This document shows positions 32,601 through 44,985 of a stretch of DNA of 64,000 bases, piece by piece. The stretch covers positions 339,501 to 403,500 of the forward strand of contig CANJKZ010000519.1 in assembly GCA_947471745.1 (NCBI GenBank), read 5' to 3'. The notes under the pieces were generated by a model that was given only the letters and a program-made list of their open reading frames with translations, did not search any database and was not told the origin of the DNA. Within the stretch, counting starts at the first letter, position 1. The number at the start of each line of letters is the position of its first letter. The translations under genes were made by a program, and so were the position numbers. The DNA comes from Closterium sp. Naga37s-1. Taxonomy: Eukaryota > Streptophyta > Zygnematophyceae > Desmidiales > Closteriaceae.

Positions 32601-35600
32601 ACATGTGCGGATCATTTCGCGTTTTGGGACTGGAATCGCTCGTTCCGAGCGTTTTTCTTCCGCCAGGTCATGTGGCTGCGCTTGTCTAGGCCTATTACCA
32701 AGCCAGCAAGGGCGTGGGAGGGTTGCGAGCATCATCGGTCATCGGCGCTCGCGAATGAAGAGCGCCCGCTGCACTTCCTGCACATGTGCGGATCCTTCCG
32801 CGTTTTGGGACTAGAATCGCTCGTTCCGAGCGTTTTTCTTCCGCCAGGTCATGTGGCTGCGCTTGTCTGGGCCTATTACCAAGCCAGCAAGGGCGTGGGA
32901 GGGTTGCGAGCATCATCGGTCATCGGCGCTCGGGAATGAAGAGTGCCCGCTGCACTTCCTGCACATGTGCGGATCCTTCCGAGTTTTGGGGCTGGAAACG
33001 CTCGTTCCGAGCGTTTTTCTACCGCCGGGTCACATGGTTGCGCTTGTCTGGGCCTATTACCAAGCCAGCAAGGGCGTGGGAGGGTTGCGAGCATCATCGG
33101 TCATCGGTGCTCGCGAATTAAGAGCGCCCGCTGCACTTCCTGCACATGTGCGGATCCTTCCGCGTTTTGGGGCTGGAAGCGCTCGTTCCGAGCGTTTTTT
33201 CTTCCGCCGGGTCACGTGGCTGCGCTTGTCTGGGCCTATTACCAAGCCAGCAAGGGCGTGGGAGGTTTGCGAGCATCATCGGTCATCGGCGCTCGCGAAT
33301 GAAGAGCGTCCGCTGCACTTCCTGCACATGTGCAGATCCTTCCGCGTTTTGGTGCGGGAAGCGCTCGTTCCTATCGTTTTTCTTCCGCCGGGTCACGTGG
33401 CTGCGCTTGTCTGGGCCTATTACCAAGCCAGCAAGGGCGTGGGAGGGTTGCGAGCATCATCGGTCATCGGCGCTCGCGAATAAAGAGCGCCCGCCGCACT
33501 TCCAGCACATGTGCGGATCCTTCCGCGTTTTGGGGCTGGAAGCGCTCGTTCCGAGCGTTTTTCTTCTGCCGGGTCACGTGGCTGCGCTTGTCTGGGCCTA
33601 TTACCAAGCCAGAAAGGGCGTGGGAGGGTAGCGAGCATCATCGATCATCGGCGCTCGCGAATGAAGAGCGCCCGCTGCACTTCCTGCACATGTGCGGATC
33701 CTTCCGCGTTTTGGTGCTGGAAGCGCTCGTTCCGAGCGTTTTTCTTCCGCCAGGTCACGTGGCTGCGCTTGTCTGGCCTATTACCAAGCCAGCAAGGGCG
33801 TGGGAGGGTTGGGAGCATCATCGGTCATCGGCGCTCGCGAATGAAGAGCGCTAGCTGCACTTCCTGCACATGTGCGGATCCTTCCGCGTTTTGGTGCTGG
33901 AAGCGCTCGTTCCGAGCGTTTTTCTTCCGCCGGGTCACGTGGCTGCGCTTGTGTGGGCCTATAACCAAGCCAGCAAGGGCGTGGGAGGGTTGCGAGCATC
34001 ATCGGCACTCGCAAATAAAGAGCGCCCGCTGCACTTCTTGCACATGTGCGGATCCTTCCGCGTTTTGGGGCTGGAAGCGCTCGTTCCGAGCGTTTTTCTT
34101 CCGCCGGGTCACGTGGCTGCGCTTTTCTGGGCCTATTACCAAGCCAGCAATGGCGTGGGAGGGTTGCGGGCATCATCGGTCATCGGCGCTCGCGAATGAA
34201 GAGCGCCCGCTGCACTTCCTGCACATGTGCGGATCCTTCCGCGTTTTGGGGCTGGAAGCGCTCGTTCCGAGCGTTTTTCTTCCGCCGGGTCATGTGGCTG
34301 CGCTTGTTTGGGCCTATTACCAAGCCAGCAAGGGCGTGGGAGGGTTGCGAGCATCATCGGTCATCGATGTTCGCGAATGAAGAGCGCCCGCTGCACTTCC
34401 TGCACATGTGCGGATCCTTTCGCGTTTTGGGGCTGGAAGCGCTCGTTACGAACGTTTTTCATCAGCCCGGTCACGTGGTGGTGCTTGTCTGGGCCTATTA
34501 CCAAGCCAGCAACGGCGTGGGAGGGTTGCGAGCATCATCGGTCATTGGCGCTCGCGAATGAAGAGCGCCCGCTCCACTTCCTGCACATGTGCGGATCCTT
34601 CCGCGTTTTGGGGCTGGTAGCGCTCGTTCCGAGCGTTTTTCTTCCGCCGGGTCACGTGGCTGCGCTGGTCTGGCCTTATTACCAATCCAGCAAGGGCGTG
34701 GGAGGGTTGCGAGCATCAATCGGTCATCGGCGCTCGCGAATGAAGAGCGCCCGCTGCACTTCCTGCAATTGTGCGGATCCTTCCGCGTTTTGGGGCTAGA
34801 AGCGCTCGTTCCGAGCGGTTTTCTCCCGCCGGGTCACGTGGCGCGCTTGTCTGGGCCTATTACCAAGCCAGCAAGGGCGTGGGAGGGTTGCGAGCATCAT
34901 CGGTCATCGGCGCTCGCGAATGAAGAGCGCCCACTGCACTTCCTGCACATATGCAGATCCTTCCGCGTTTTGGGGCTGGAAGCGCTCGTTCCTAGCGTTT
35001 TTCTTCCGCCGGGTCATGTGGCTGCGCTTGTCTGGGCCTATTACCAAGCCAGAAAGGGCGTGGGAGGGGTGCGAGCATCATTGGTCATCGGCGCTCGCGA
35101 ATGAAGAGCGCCCGCTGCACTTCCTGCACATGTGCGGATCCTTCCGCGTTTTGGGGCTGGAAGCGCTCGTTCCGAGCGTTTTTCTTCCGCCGGGTCACGT
35201 GGCTGCGCTTGTCTGGGCCTATTACCAAGCCAGCAATGGCGTGGGAGGGTTGCGGGCATCATCGGTCATCGGCACTCGCGAATGAAGAGCGCCCGCTGCA
35301 CTTCCTGCACATGTGCGGATCCTTCCGCACTTTGGGGCTGGAAGTGCTCGTTCTGAGCGTTTTTCTTCCGCCGGGTCACGTGGCTGCACTTGTTTGGGCC
35401 TATTATCAAGCCGGCAAGGGCGTGGGAGGGTTGCGAGCACTATTGGTCATCGGCGTTCGCGAATGAAGAGCGCTCGCTGCACTTCCTGCACATGTGCGGA
35501 TCTTTCCGCGTTTTGGGGCTGGAAGTGCTCGTTCCGAACGTTTTTCATACGCCGGGTCACGTGGCTGCGCTTGTCTGGGCCGATTACCAAGACAGCAAGG

Positions 35601-38600
35601 GCGTGGGAGGGTTGCGAGCATCATCGGTCATCGGCGCTCGCGAATGAAGAGCGCTCGCTGCACTTCCTGCACGTGTGCGGATCACACGTGGCTGCGCTTG
35701 TCTGGGCCTATTACCAAGCCAGCAAGGGCGTGGGAGGGTTGCGAGCATCATCGGGGCTCGCGAATGAAGAGCGCCCGCTGCACTTCCTGCACATGTGCGG
35801 ATCCTTCCGCGTTTAAGGGCTGGAAGCGCTCGTTCCGAGCGTTTTTCTTCCGCCGGGTCACGTGGCTGCGCTTGTTTAAGCCTATTACCAAGCCAGCAAG
35901 GGCGTGGGAGGGTTGCGAGCATCATCGTCATCGGCGCTCGCGAATGAAGAGCGCCCGCTGCACTTCCTGCACATGTGCGGATCCTTCCGCGTTTTGTGGG
36001 TGGAAGCGCTCGTTCCGAGCGTTTTTCTTCCGCCGGGTCACGTGGCTGCGCTTGTCTGGGCCTATTACCAAGCCAGCAAGGGCGTGGGAGGGTTGCGAGC
36101 ATGATCGGTCATCAGCGCTCGCGAATGAAGAGCGCACGATGTACTTCCTGCACGTGTGCGCCTTCCGCGTTTTAGGGCTGGAAGCGCTCGTTCCGAGCGT
36201 TTTTCTTCCGCCGGGTCACGCGGCTGCGCTTGTCTGGGCCTATTACCAAGCCAGCAAGGGTGTGGGAGGGTTGCGAGCATCATCGGTGATCGGCGCTCGC
36301 GAATGAAGAGCGCCCGCTGCATTTCCTGCACATGTGCGGATCCTTCCGCGTTTGGGGGCTGGAAGCGGTCGTTCCGAGCGTTTTTCTTCCGCCGGGTCAC
36401 GTGGCTGCGCTTGTCTGGGCCTATTACCAAGCCAGCAAGGGCGTGGGAGGGTTGCGAGCATCATCGGTCATCGGCGCTCGCGAATGAAGAGCGCCCGCTT
36501 CATTTCCTGCACATGTGCGGATCCTTCCGCGTTTTGGGGATGGAAGCGCTCGTTCCGAGTGCTTTTCTTCCGCCGGGTCACGTGGCTGCGCTTGTCTGGG
36601 CCTATTACCAAGCCAGCAAGGGCGTGGGAGGGTTGCGAGCATCATCGGTCATCGGCGCTCGCGAATAAAGAGCGCCCGCTGCACTTCCTGCACATGTGCG
36701 GGTCCTTCCGCGTTTTGGGGGTGGAAGCGCTCGTTCCGAGCGTTTTTCTTCCGCCGGGTCACGTGGTTGCGCTTGTTTGGGCCTATTACCAAGCTAGCAA
36801 AGGCGTGGGAGGGTTGCGAGCATCATCGGTCATCGGCGCTCGCGAATGAAGAGCACCCGCTGCATTTCGTGCACATGTGCGGATCCTTCCGCGTTTTGGG
36901 GCTTGAAGCGCTCCTTCCGAGCGTTTTCTTCCGCCGGGTCACGTGGCTGCGCTTGTCTGGGCCTATTACCAAGCCAGCAAGGGCGTGGGAGGGTTGCTAG
37001 CATCATCGGCCATCGGCGCTCGCGAATGAAGAGCGCCCGCTGCACTTCCTGCACATGTGCGGATCCTCCCGCGTTTTGGGGGTCGAAGCGCTCGTTCCGA
37101 GCGTTTTTCTTCCGCCGGGTCACGTGGTTGCGCTTGTCTGGGCCTATTACCAAGCCAGCAAGGGCGTGGGAGGGTTGCGAGCATCATCGGCGCGCGCGAA
37201 TGAAGAGCGCCCGCTGCATTTCCTGCACATGTGCGGATCCTTCCGCGTTTTGGGGATGGAAGCGCTCGTTCCGAGCGATTTTCTTCTGCCGGGTCACGTG
37301 GCTGCGCTTGTCTAGGCCTATTACCAAGCCAGCAAGGGCGTGGGAGGGTTACGAGCATCATCGGTCATCGGCGCTCGCGAATGAAGAGCGCCCGCTGCAT
37401 TTCCTGCACATGTGCGGATCCTTCCGCGTTTTGGGGCTGGAAGCGCTCGTTCCGAGCGATTTTCTTCTGCCGGGTCACGTGGCTGCGCTTGTCTAGGCCT
37501 ATTACCAAGCCAGCAAGTGCGTGGGAGGGTTGCGAGCATCATCGGTCATCGGTGCTCGCGAATGAAGAGCGCCCGCTGCACTTCCTGCACAAGTGCGGAT
37601 CCTTCCGCGTTTTGGGGCTGGAAGCGCTCGTTCCGAGCGTTTTTCTTCTGCCGGGTCACGTTGCTGCGCTTGTCTGGGCCTATTACCAAGCCAGCAAGGG
37701 CGTGGGAGGGTTGCGAGCATCATCGGTCATCGGCGCTCGCGAATGAAGAGCGCCTGCTGCACTTCCAACACATGTGCGGATCCTTCCGCGTTTTGGGGCT
37801 GGAAGCGGTCGTTCCGAGCGCTTTTCTTCCGCCGGGTCACGTGGCTGCGCTTGTCTGGGCCTATTACCAAGCCAGCGTGAGAGGGTTGCGAGCATCATCG
37901 GTCATCGGCGCTCGCGAATGAAGAGCGCCCGCTGCACTTCCTGCACATGTGCGGATCCTTCCGCGTTTTGGCCTGGAAGCGCTCGTTCCGAGCGTTTTTC
38001 TTCCGCCGGGTCACATGGCTGCGCTTGTCTGGGCCTATTACCAAGCCAGCAAGGGCGTGGGAGGGTTGCGAGCATCATCGGTCATCGGCGCTCGCGAATG
38101 AAGAGCTCCCGCTGCACTTCCTGCACATGTGCAGATCCTTCCGCGTTTTGGGGCTCGAAGCGCTCGTTCCGAGCGTTTTTCTTCCGCCGGGTCACGTGGT
38201 TGCGCGTTTCTGGGCCTATTACCAAGCCAGCAAGGGCGTGGAAGGGTTGTGAGCATCATCGGTCATCGGCGCTCGAGAATGAAGACCGCCCGCTGCACTT
38301 CCTGCACATGTGCGGATCCTTCAGCGTTTTGGGGGTGGAAGCGCTCGTTCCGAGCGTTTTTCTTCTGCCGGGTCACATGGCTGCGCTTTTCTGTGCCTAT
38401 TACCAAGCCAGCAAGGGCGTGGGAGGGTTGCGAGCAAGATTGGTCATCGGCGCTCACGAATGAAGAGTGCCCGCTGGATTTCCTGCACATGTGCGGATCC
38501 TTCCGCGTTTTGGGGGTGGAAGCGCTCGTTCCGAGCGATTTTCTTCCGCCGGGTCACATGGCTGCGCTTATCTGGGCCTATTACCAAGCCAGCAAGGGCG

Positions 38601-41285
38601 TGGGAGGGTTGCGAGCATCATCGGTCATCGGCGCTCGCGAATGAAGAGCGCCCGCTGCATTTCATGCACATGTGCGGCTCCTTCCGCGTTTTGGGGCTGG
38701 AAGCGCTCGTTCCGAGCGTTTTTCTTCCGCCGGGTCACGTGGCTGCGCTTGTCTGGGCCTATTACCAAGTTAGCAAGGGTGTGGGAGGGTTGCGAGCATC
38801 ATCGGTTATCGGCGCTCGCGAATGAAGAGCGCCCGCTGCATTTTATGCACATGCGCGAATTCTTCCGCGTTTTGGGGCTGGAAGCGCTCGTTCCGAGCGT
38901 TTTTCTTCCGCCGGGTCACGTGGCTGCGCGTTTCTGGGCCTATTACCAAGCCAGCAAGGGCGTGGGAGGGTTGCGAGCATCATCGGTCATCGGCGCTCGC
39001 GAATGAAGAGCGCCCGCTGCATTTCCTGCACATGTGCGGATCCTTCCGCGTTTTGGGGCTGGAAGCGGTCGTTCCGAGCGTTTTTCTTCCGCCGGGTCAC
39101 GTGGTTGCGCTTGTCTGGGCCTATTACCAAGCCAGCAAGGGCGTGGGAGGGTTACGAGCATCATCGGTCATCGGCGCTCGCGAATGAAGAGCGCCCGCTG
39201 CATTTCCTGCACATGTGCGGATCCTTCCGCGTTTTGGGGCTGGAAGCGGTCGTTCCGAGCGTTTTTCTTCCGCCGGGTCACGTGGTTGCGCTTGTCTGGG
39301 CCTATTACCAAGCCAGCAAGGGCGTGGGAGGGTTACGAGCATCATCGGTCATCGGCGCTCGCGAATGAAGAGCGCCCACTGCACTTCCTGCACATGTGCG
39401 GATCCTTCCGCGTTTTGGGGCTGGAAGCGCTCGTTCCGAGCGTTTTTCTTCCGCTGGGCCACGTGGCTGCGCTTGTCTAGGCCTATTACCCAGCCAACAA
39501 GGGCGTGGGAGGGTTGCGAGCATCATCGGTCATCGGTGCTCTCGAATGAAGAGTGCCCGCTGCAGTTCCTGCACAAGTGCGGATCCTTCCGCGTTTTGGG
39601 GCTGGAAGCGCTCGTTTTGAGCGTTTTTCTTCTGCCGGGTCACGTGGCTGCGCTTGTCTGGGCCTAATACCAAGCCAGCAAGGGCGTGGGAGGGTTGCGA
39701 GCATCATCGGTCATCGGCGCTCGCGAATGAAGAGCTCCTGCTGCACTTCCTACACATGTGCGGATCCTTCCGCATTTTGGGGCTAGAAGCGCTCGTTCCG
39801 AGCGTTTTTCTTCCGCCGGGTCACGTGCCGGCGCTTGTCTGGGCCTATTACCAAGCCAGCGTGAGAGGGTTGCGAGCATCATCGGTCATCGGCGCTCGCG
39901 AATGAAGAGCGCCCCCTGCACTTCCTGCACGTGTGCGGATCCTTCCGCGTTTTGGAGATAGAATGCTCGTTCCGAGCGTTTTTCTTCCGTCGGGACACGT
40001 GGCTGCGCTTGTCTGGGCCTATTACCAAGCCAGGAAGCGCGGGGGGGAGTTGCGAGCATCATCGGTCATCGGCGCTCGCGAATGAAGAGCGCCCGCCGCA
40101 CTTCCTACACATGTGCGGATCCTTCCGCATTTTGGGGCTAGAAGCGCTCGTTCCGAGCGTTTTTCTTCCGCCGGGTCACGTGCCGGCGCTTGTCTGGGCC
40201 TATTACCAAGCCAGCGTGGGAGGGTTGCGAGCATCATCGGTCATCGGCGCTCGCAAATGAAGAGCGCCCGCTGCACTTCCTGCACATGTGCGGATCCTTC
40301 CGCGTTTTGGGCTGGAAGCGCTCGTTCTGAGCGTTTTTCTTCCGCCGGGTCACGTGGCTGCGCTTGTCTGGGCCTATTACCAAGCGAGCAAGGGCGTGGG
40401 AGGGTTGCGAGCATCATCGTTCATCGGCGCTCGCGAATGAAGAGCGTCCGCTGCATTTCCTGCACATGTGCGGATCCTTCCGCGTTTTGGGGCTGGAAGC
40501 GCTCGTCCCGAGCGTTTTTCTTCTTCCGGGTCACGTGGCTGCGCTTGTCTGGGCCTATTACCAAGCCAGGAAGGGCGTGGGAGGGTTGCGAGCATCATCG
40601 GTCATCGGCGCTCGCGAATGAAGAGCGCCCGCTGCATTTCCTGCACATGTGCGGATCCTTTCGCGTTTTGTGGCTGGAAGCGCTCGTTCCGAGCGTTTTT
40701 ATTCCGCCGGGCCACGTGGCTGCGCTTGTCTGGGCCTATTACCCAGCCAACAAGGGCATGGGAGGGTTGCGTGCATCATCGGTCATCGGCGCTCGCGAAT
40801 GAAGAGCGCCCGCTGCACTTCCTGCACATGTGCGGATCCTTCCGCGTTTTGGGGTTGGAAGCGCTCGTTCCGAGCGTTTTTCTTCTGCCGGGTCACGTGG
40901 CTGCGCTTGTCTGGGCCTATTACCAAGCCAGCAATGGTGTGGGAGGGTTGCGAGCATCATCGGTCATCGGCGCTCGCGAATGAAGAGCGCCCGCTGCATT
41001 ATATGCACATGTGCGGATCCTTCCCCGTTTTGGGGCTGGAAGCGCTTGTTCCGAGCGTTTTTCTTCTGTCGGGTCACGTGGCTGCGCGTTTCTGGGCCTA
41101 TTACCAAGCCAGCAAGGGTGTGGAAGGGTTGCGAGCATCATCGGTCATCGGCGCTCGTGAATGAAGACCGCCCGCTGCACTTCCTGCACATGTGCGGATC
41201 CTTCCGCGTTTTGAGGCTGGAAGCGCTCGTTACGAGCGTTTTTCTTCTGCCGGGTCACGTGGCTGCGCTTTTCTGTGCCTATTAC
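29609..41285 (+). repeat. SatC 181-bp satellite, block 2
   Basis: About 64 further monomers in the same orientation as block 1. Variants include a monomer shortened within caagggcgtgggag (37872, 39857, 40212) and a few with larger deletions (35680, 44735 in block 3). Adjacent near-identical pairs occur, for example around 39003-39368. No gene signal. The block ends at attac, which is duplicated by the next insertion. Confidence 0.95.
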
Positions 41286-41460
41286 TGTCAGAATATTATG
41301 CTTGTCTAGTCTGTAGTGGGGTTCTCAATAGTGAGTATAACCCTTTTGGGCTTGCTATTTGTATCCCCCTCCTTTCTAGTTCAACCCTCCTTCTTCCATT
41401 TCTCCTTCGTGTACCCTAAACCCTAGCTATGGCTCCTGCGTTCTGCCTGCTATTCTACCA
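41286..41460 (+). repeat. TRIM-like element 5' LTR
   Basis: 175 bp, nearly identical to 42515-42689; ends ctattctacca. It contains taccctaaaccctagc, a short telomere-like stretch that is part of the LTR. Confidence 0.93.
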
Positions 41461-41480
41461 TGGTATTAGAGCCTTTGCGC
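41461..41480 (+). other. TRIM-like element PBS
   Basis: TGGTATTAGAGCC directly follows the 5' LTR and differs at one base from the plant tRNA-iMet PBS TGGTATCAGAGCC. Confidence 0.85.
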
Positions 41481-42514
41481 TTCTGGCCTGTGGGCCCACA
41501 TGCTTCCGCTGCTGCTTTCCTGTCTGTCGCACGCCCCGTGGCGCGCGACGTTTTTTCTTCCCGCCACGCGCTCGGGGCGCATGGCGGTTTTCTGCCCGTC
41601 GCTCGCTCAGGGCGCGCGGCGGTTTTCTGCCCGCTGTGCGCCCCGAGGCGCGCGGCGGTTTACTGCCTCGCGTCCCCCCCGTCAACCGTCGCGCCCGGGG
41701 ACCCGCGCGCGCTGCCCCGTTGACCCGTCGCGGCGCCCTGGGGGTCCGCGCGCTGCCCTGCTCGTCGCCCGTCGCGGCGCCCTGGGGGCCCGCGCGTCGC
41801 CCCCTCCCGTCGCCCGTCGCGGCGCCCTGGGGGCCCGCGCGTCGCCCTCTCCTGTCGCCCGTCGCGGCGCCCTGGGGGCCCGCGCGTCGCCCCTTCCCGT
41901 CGCCTGTCGCGGCGCCCTGGGGGCCCGCGCGTCGCCCCCTCCCGTCGCCCGTCGTGGCGCCCTGGGGGCCCGCGCGCCGCCCTGCCCGTCGCCCGTCGCA
42001 GCGCCCCAGCTGCTGCCCGCGTTTCTGCCCTGCGTCGCACGCGCGCCTCCTGTGTTGGGGGTATGGGGGTGGCGGGTATGGGGTTGGCGGGTGTGTGAAC
42101 CGTAAACCTGCTCCTCCTCCTCCTCCGTTTCCCACTGCTGCAGCTGCCGCTGAGGGGGGTGGGTGTGTGGGAGACGAAGGAGTGGTGCTAGGGGGGTGTC
42201 GTGGGAGTGGAGCTAGGGGTGCAGCAAGGGGTGTGTGAAAGGGGGGTGGGACAGTTGGGGGAGGTTGAGCGGAGGTTGAGCCGTCGTGTCGCCAGCAGCG
42301 CCAGTAGTCCGGAGGCTACAATCTCCGGTAGCCACTGAGCCAGCCGCTTCTGTTGCCCGTGTGTCTGCAGCTTCAGTCGTCGCCTCCCATCTCCTCTCCT
42401 CTCACAGTCCCTCCTCCTCCTCACTTGGGGATGCTTCTAGCTTTGCTTGTACTTGTGAACCTGCTCTATGACTGCTTGCTGTGCTGATTATACCCCACTT
42501 TGACTATGGGGGTG

Positions 42515-42689
42515 TGTCAGAATATTATGCTTGTCTAGTCTGTAGTGGGGTACTCAATAGTGAGTATAACCCTTTTGGGCTTGCTATTTGTATCCCCCTC
42601 CTTTCTAGTTCAACCCTCCTTCTTCCATTTCTCCTTCGTGTACCCTAAACCCTAGCTATGGCTCCTGCGTTCTGCCTGCTATTCTAACA
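42515..42689 (+). repeat. TRIM-like element 3' LTR
   Basis: 175 bp preceded by the CTATGGGGGTG polypurine tract and followed by the attac duplication and SatC. Confidence 0.93.
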
Positions 42690-44985
42690 ATTACCAAGCC
42701 AGCAAGGGCGTGGGAGGGTTGCGAGCATGATTGGTCATCGGCGCTCGCGAATGAAGAGCGCCCGCTGGATTTCCTGCACATGTGCAGATCCTTCCGCGTT
42801 TTGGGAGTGGAAGCGCTCGTTCCGAGCGTTTTTCTTCCGCCGGGTCACGTGGCTGTGCTTGTCTGGGCCTATTACCAAGCCAGCAAGGGCGTGGGAGGGT
42901 TGCGAGCATCATCGGTCATCGGCGCTCGCGAATGAAGAGCGCCCGCTGCATTTCCTGCACATGTGCGGATCCTTTCGCGTTTTGGGGCTGGAAGCGCTCG
43001 TTCCGAGCGTTTTTCTTCCACCGGGTCACGTCGCTGCGCTTGTCTGGGCCTATTACCCAGCCAACAAGGGCGTGGGAGGGTTGCGAGCATCATCGGTCAT
43101 CGGTGCTCGCGAATGAAGAGCGCCCGCTGCACTTCCTGCACATGTGCGGATCCTTCTGCGTTTTGGGGATGGAAGCGCTCGTTCCGAGCGTTTTTATTAA
43201 GCCGGGTCACGTGGCTGCGCTTGTCTGGGCCTATTACCAAGCCAGCAAGGGCGTGGGAGGGTCGCGAGTCATCGGCGCTCGCGAATGAAGAGCGCCCGCT
43301 GTACTTCCTGCACATATGCGGATCCTTCCGCGTTTTGGGGGTGGAAGCGCTCGTTCCGAGCATTCTTCCGCCGGGTCACGTGGATGTGCTTGTCTGGGCC
43401 TATTACCAAGCCAGCAAGGGCGTGGGAGGGTTGCGAGCATCATTGGTCATCGGCGCTCGCGAATGAAGAGCGCTCGCTGCACTTCCTGCACATGTGCGGA
43501 TCCTTCCGCGTTTTGGGGCTGGAAGCGCTCGTTCCGAGCGTTTTTCTTCTGCCGAGGCACGTGGCTGCGCTTGTCTGGGCCTATTACCAAGCCAGCAAGG
43601 GCGTGGGAGGGTTGTGAGCATCATCGGTTATCGGCGCTCGCGAATGAAGAGCGCCCGCTGCACTTCCTGCACATGTGCGGATCCTTCCGCGTTTTGGGGG
43701 CGGAAGCGCTCGTTCCGAGCGTTTTTCTTCCGCCGGGTCACGTGGCTGCGCTTGTCTGGGCTTATTACCGAGCCAGCAAGGGCGTGGGAGTGTTGCGATT
43801 ATCATCGGCCATCGGCGCTCGCGAATGAAGAGCGCCCGCTGCACTTCCTGCACATGTGCGGATCCTTCCGCGTTTTGGGGCTGGAAGCGCTCCTTCCGAG
43901 CGTTTTTCTTCCGCCATGTCACGTAGCTGCGCTTGTCTGGGCCTATTACCAAGCCAGCAAGGGCGTGGGAGGGTTGCGAGCATCATCGGTCATCGGCACT
44001 CGCGAATGAAGAGCGCCCGCTGCACTTCCTGCACATGTGCGGATCCTTCCGCGTTTTGGGGCTGGAAGCGCTCGTTCCTAGCGTTTTTCTTCCGCCGGGT
44101 CACGTGGCTGCGCTTGTCTGGGCCTAATACCAAGCCAGCAAGGGCGTGGGAGGGTTGCGAGCATCATCGGTCATCGGCGCTCGCGAATGAAGAGCGCCCG
44201 CTGCACTTCCTGTGCATGTGCGGATCCTTCCGCGTTTTGGGGCTGGAAGCGCTCGTTCCGAGCGTTTTTCTTCCGCCGGGTCACGTGGCTGCGCTTGTCT
44301 GGGCCTATTACCAAGCCAGCAAGGGCGTGGGAGGGTTGCGAGCATCATCGGTCATCGGCGCTCGCGAATGAAGAGTGCCCGCTGCACTTCCTGCACATGT
44401 GCGGATCTTCCGCGTTTTGGGGCTGGAAGCGCTCGTTCCGAGCGTTCATCTTCTGCCGGGTCACGTGGCTGCGCTTGTCTGGGCCTATTACCAAGCCAGC
44501 AAGGGCGTGGGAGGGTTGCGAGTATCATCGGTCATCGTCGCTCGCGAATGAAGAGCGCCCGCTGCACTTCCTGTACATGTGCAGATCCTTCCTCGCTTTG
44601 GGGCTGGAAGCGCTCGTTCCGAGCGTTTTTCTTCCGTCAGGTCACGTAGCTGCGCTTGTCTGGGCCTATTACCAAGCCAGCAAGGGCGTGGGAGGGTTGC
44701 GAGCATCATCGGTCATCGGTGCTCGCGAATGAGCCCGCTGCATTTCCTGCACATGTGCGGATCCTTCCGCGTTTTGGGGCTGGAAGCGCTCGTTCCGAGC
44801 ATTTTTCTTTTGCCGGGTCACGTGGCTGCGCTTGTCTGGGCCTGTTACCAAGCCAGCAAGGGCGTGGGAGGGTTGCGAGCATCATCGGTCATCGGCGCGG
44901 ATGAAGAGCGCCCGCTGCACTTCCTGCACATGTGCGGATCCTTCCGCGTTTTGGGGCTGGAAGCGCTCGTTCCGAGCGTTTTTTG
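42690..44985 (+). repeat. SatC 181-bp satellite, block 3
   Basis: About 12.7 monomers, same orientation. The array ends inside a monomer at ccgagcgtttttt, where the 61-bp repeat begins. Confidence 0.94.

Larger units (their letters stand above)
41286..42689 (+). mobile_element. 1.4-kb non-autonomous (TRIM-like) LTR retrotransposon
   Basis: LTRs of 175 bp at 41286-41460 and 42515-42689 (TG...CA), 5-bp target duplication attac at 41281-41285 and 42690-42694, PBS TGGTATTAGAGCC at 41461, and polypurine tract CTATGGGGGTG at 42504-42514. The interior of about 1.05 kb encodes no protease, integrase or RT. It consists of a GC-rich leader-like sequence with a ~45-bp repeat (gtcgcggcgccctgggggcccgcgcgtcgcc) at about 41730-41990. 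The reading frames through it have no domain and are repeat-driven. It must depend on proteins of an autonomous copia. Confidence 0.93.

Noticed and set aside
41410..41430. Telomeric repeat (taccctaaaccctagc, also at 42645-42660)
   Set aside because: Fewer than two plant telomere units, located at the same position in both LTRs of the 1.4-kb element, so it is part of the LTR.
41429..42238. 269-codon frame in the 1.4-kb element as a gene
   Set aside because: It starts inside the LTR, is driven by a GC-rich ~45-bp repeat, is also open in other frames and has no recognisable domain.
16175..44985. Stem CGCTCG-TTC-CGAGCG followed by T5 as a Rho-independent terminator or RNA polymerase III terminator
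   Set aside because: It recurs every 181 bp in a eukaryotic satellite with no transcription unit around it. I report it only as a dyad.
16175..44985. CENP-B box in SatC
   Set aside because: I looked for the TTCG....A..CGGG pattern in the consensus monomer and did not find it. The GTCACGTG site is a different motif.
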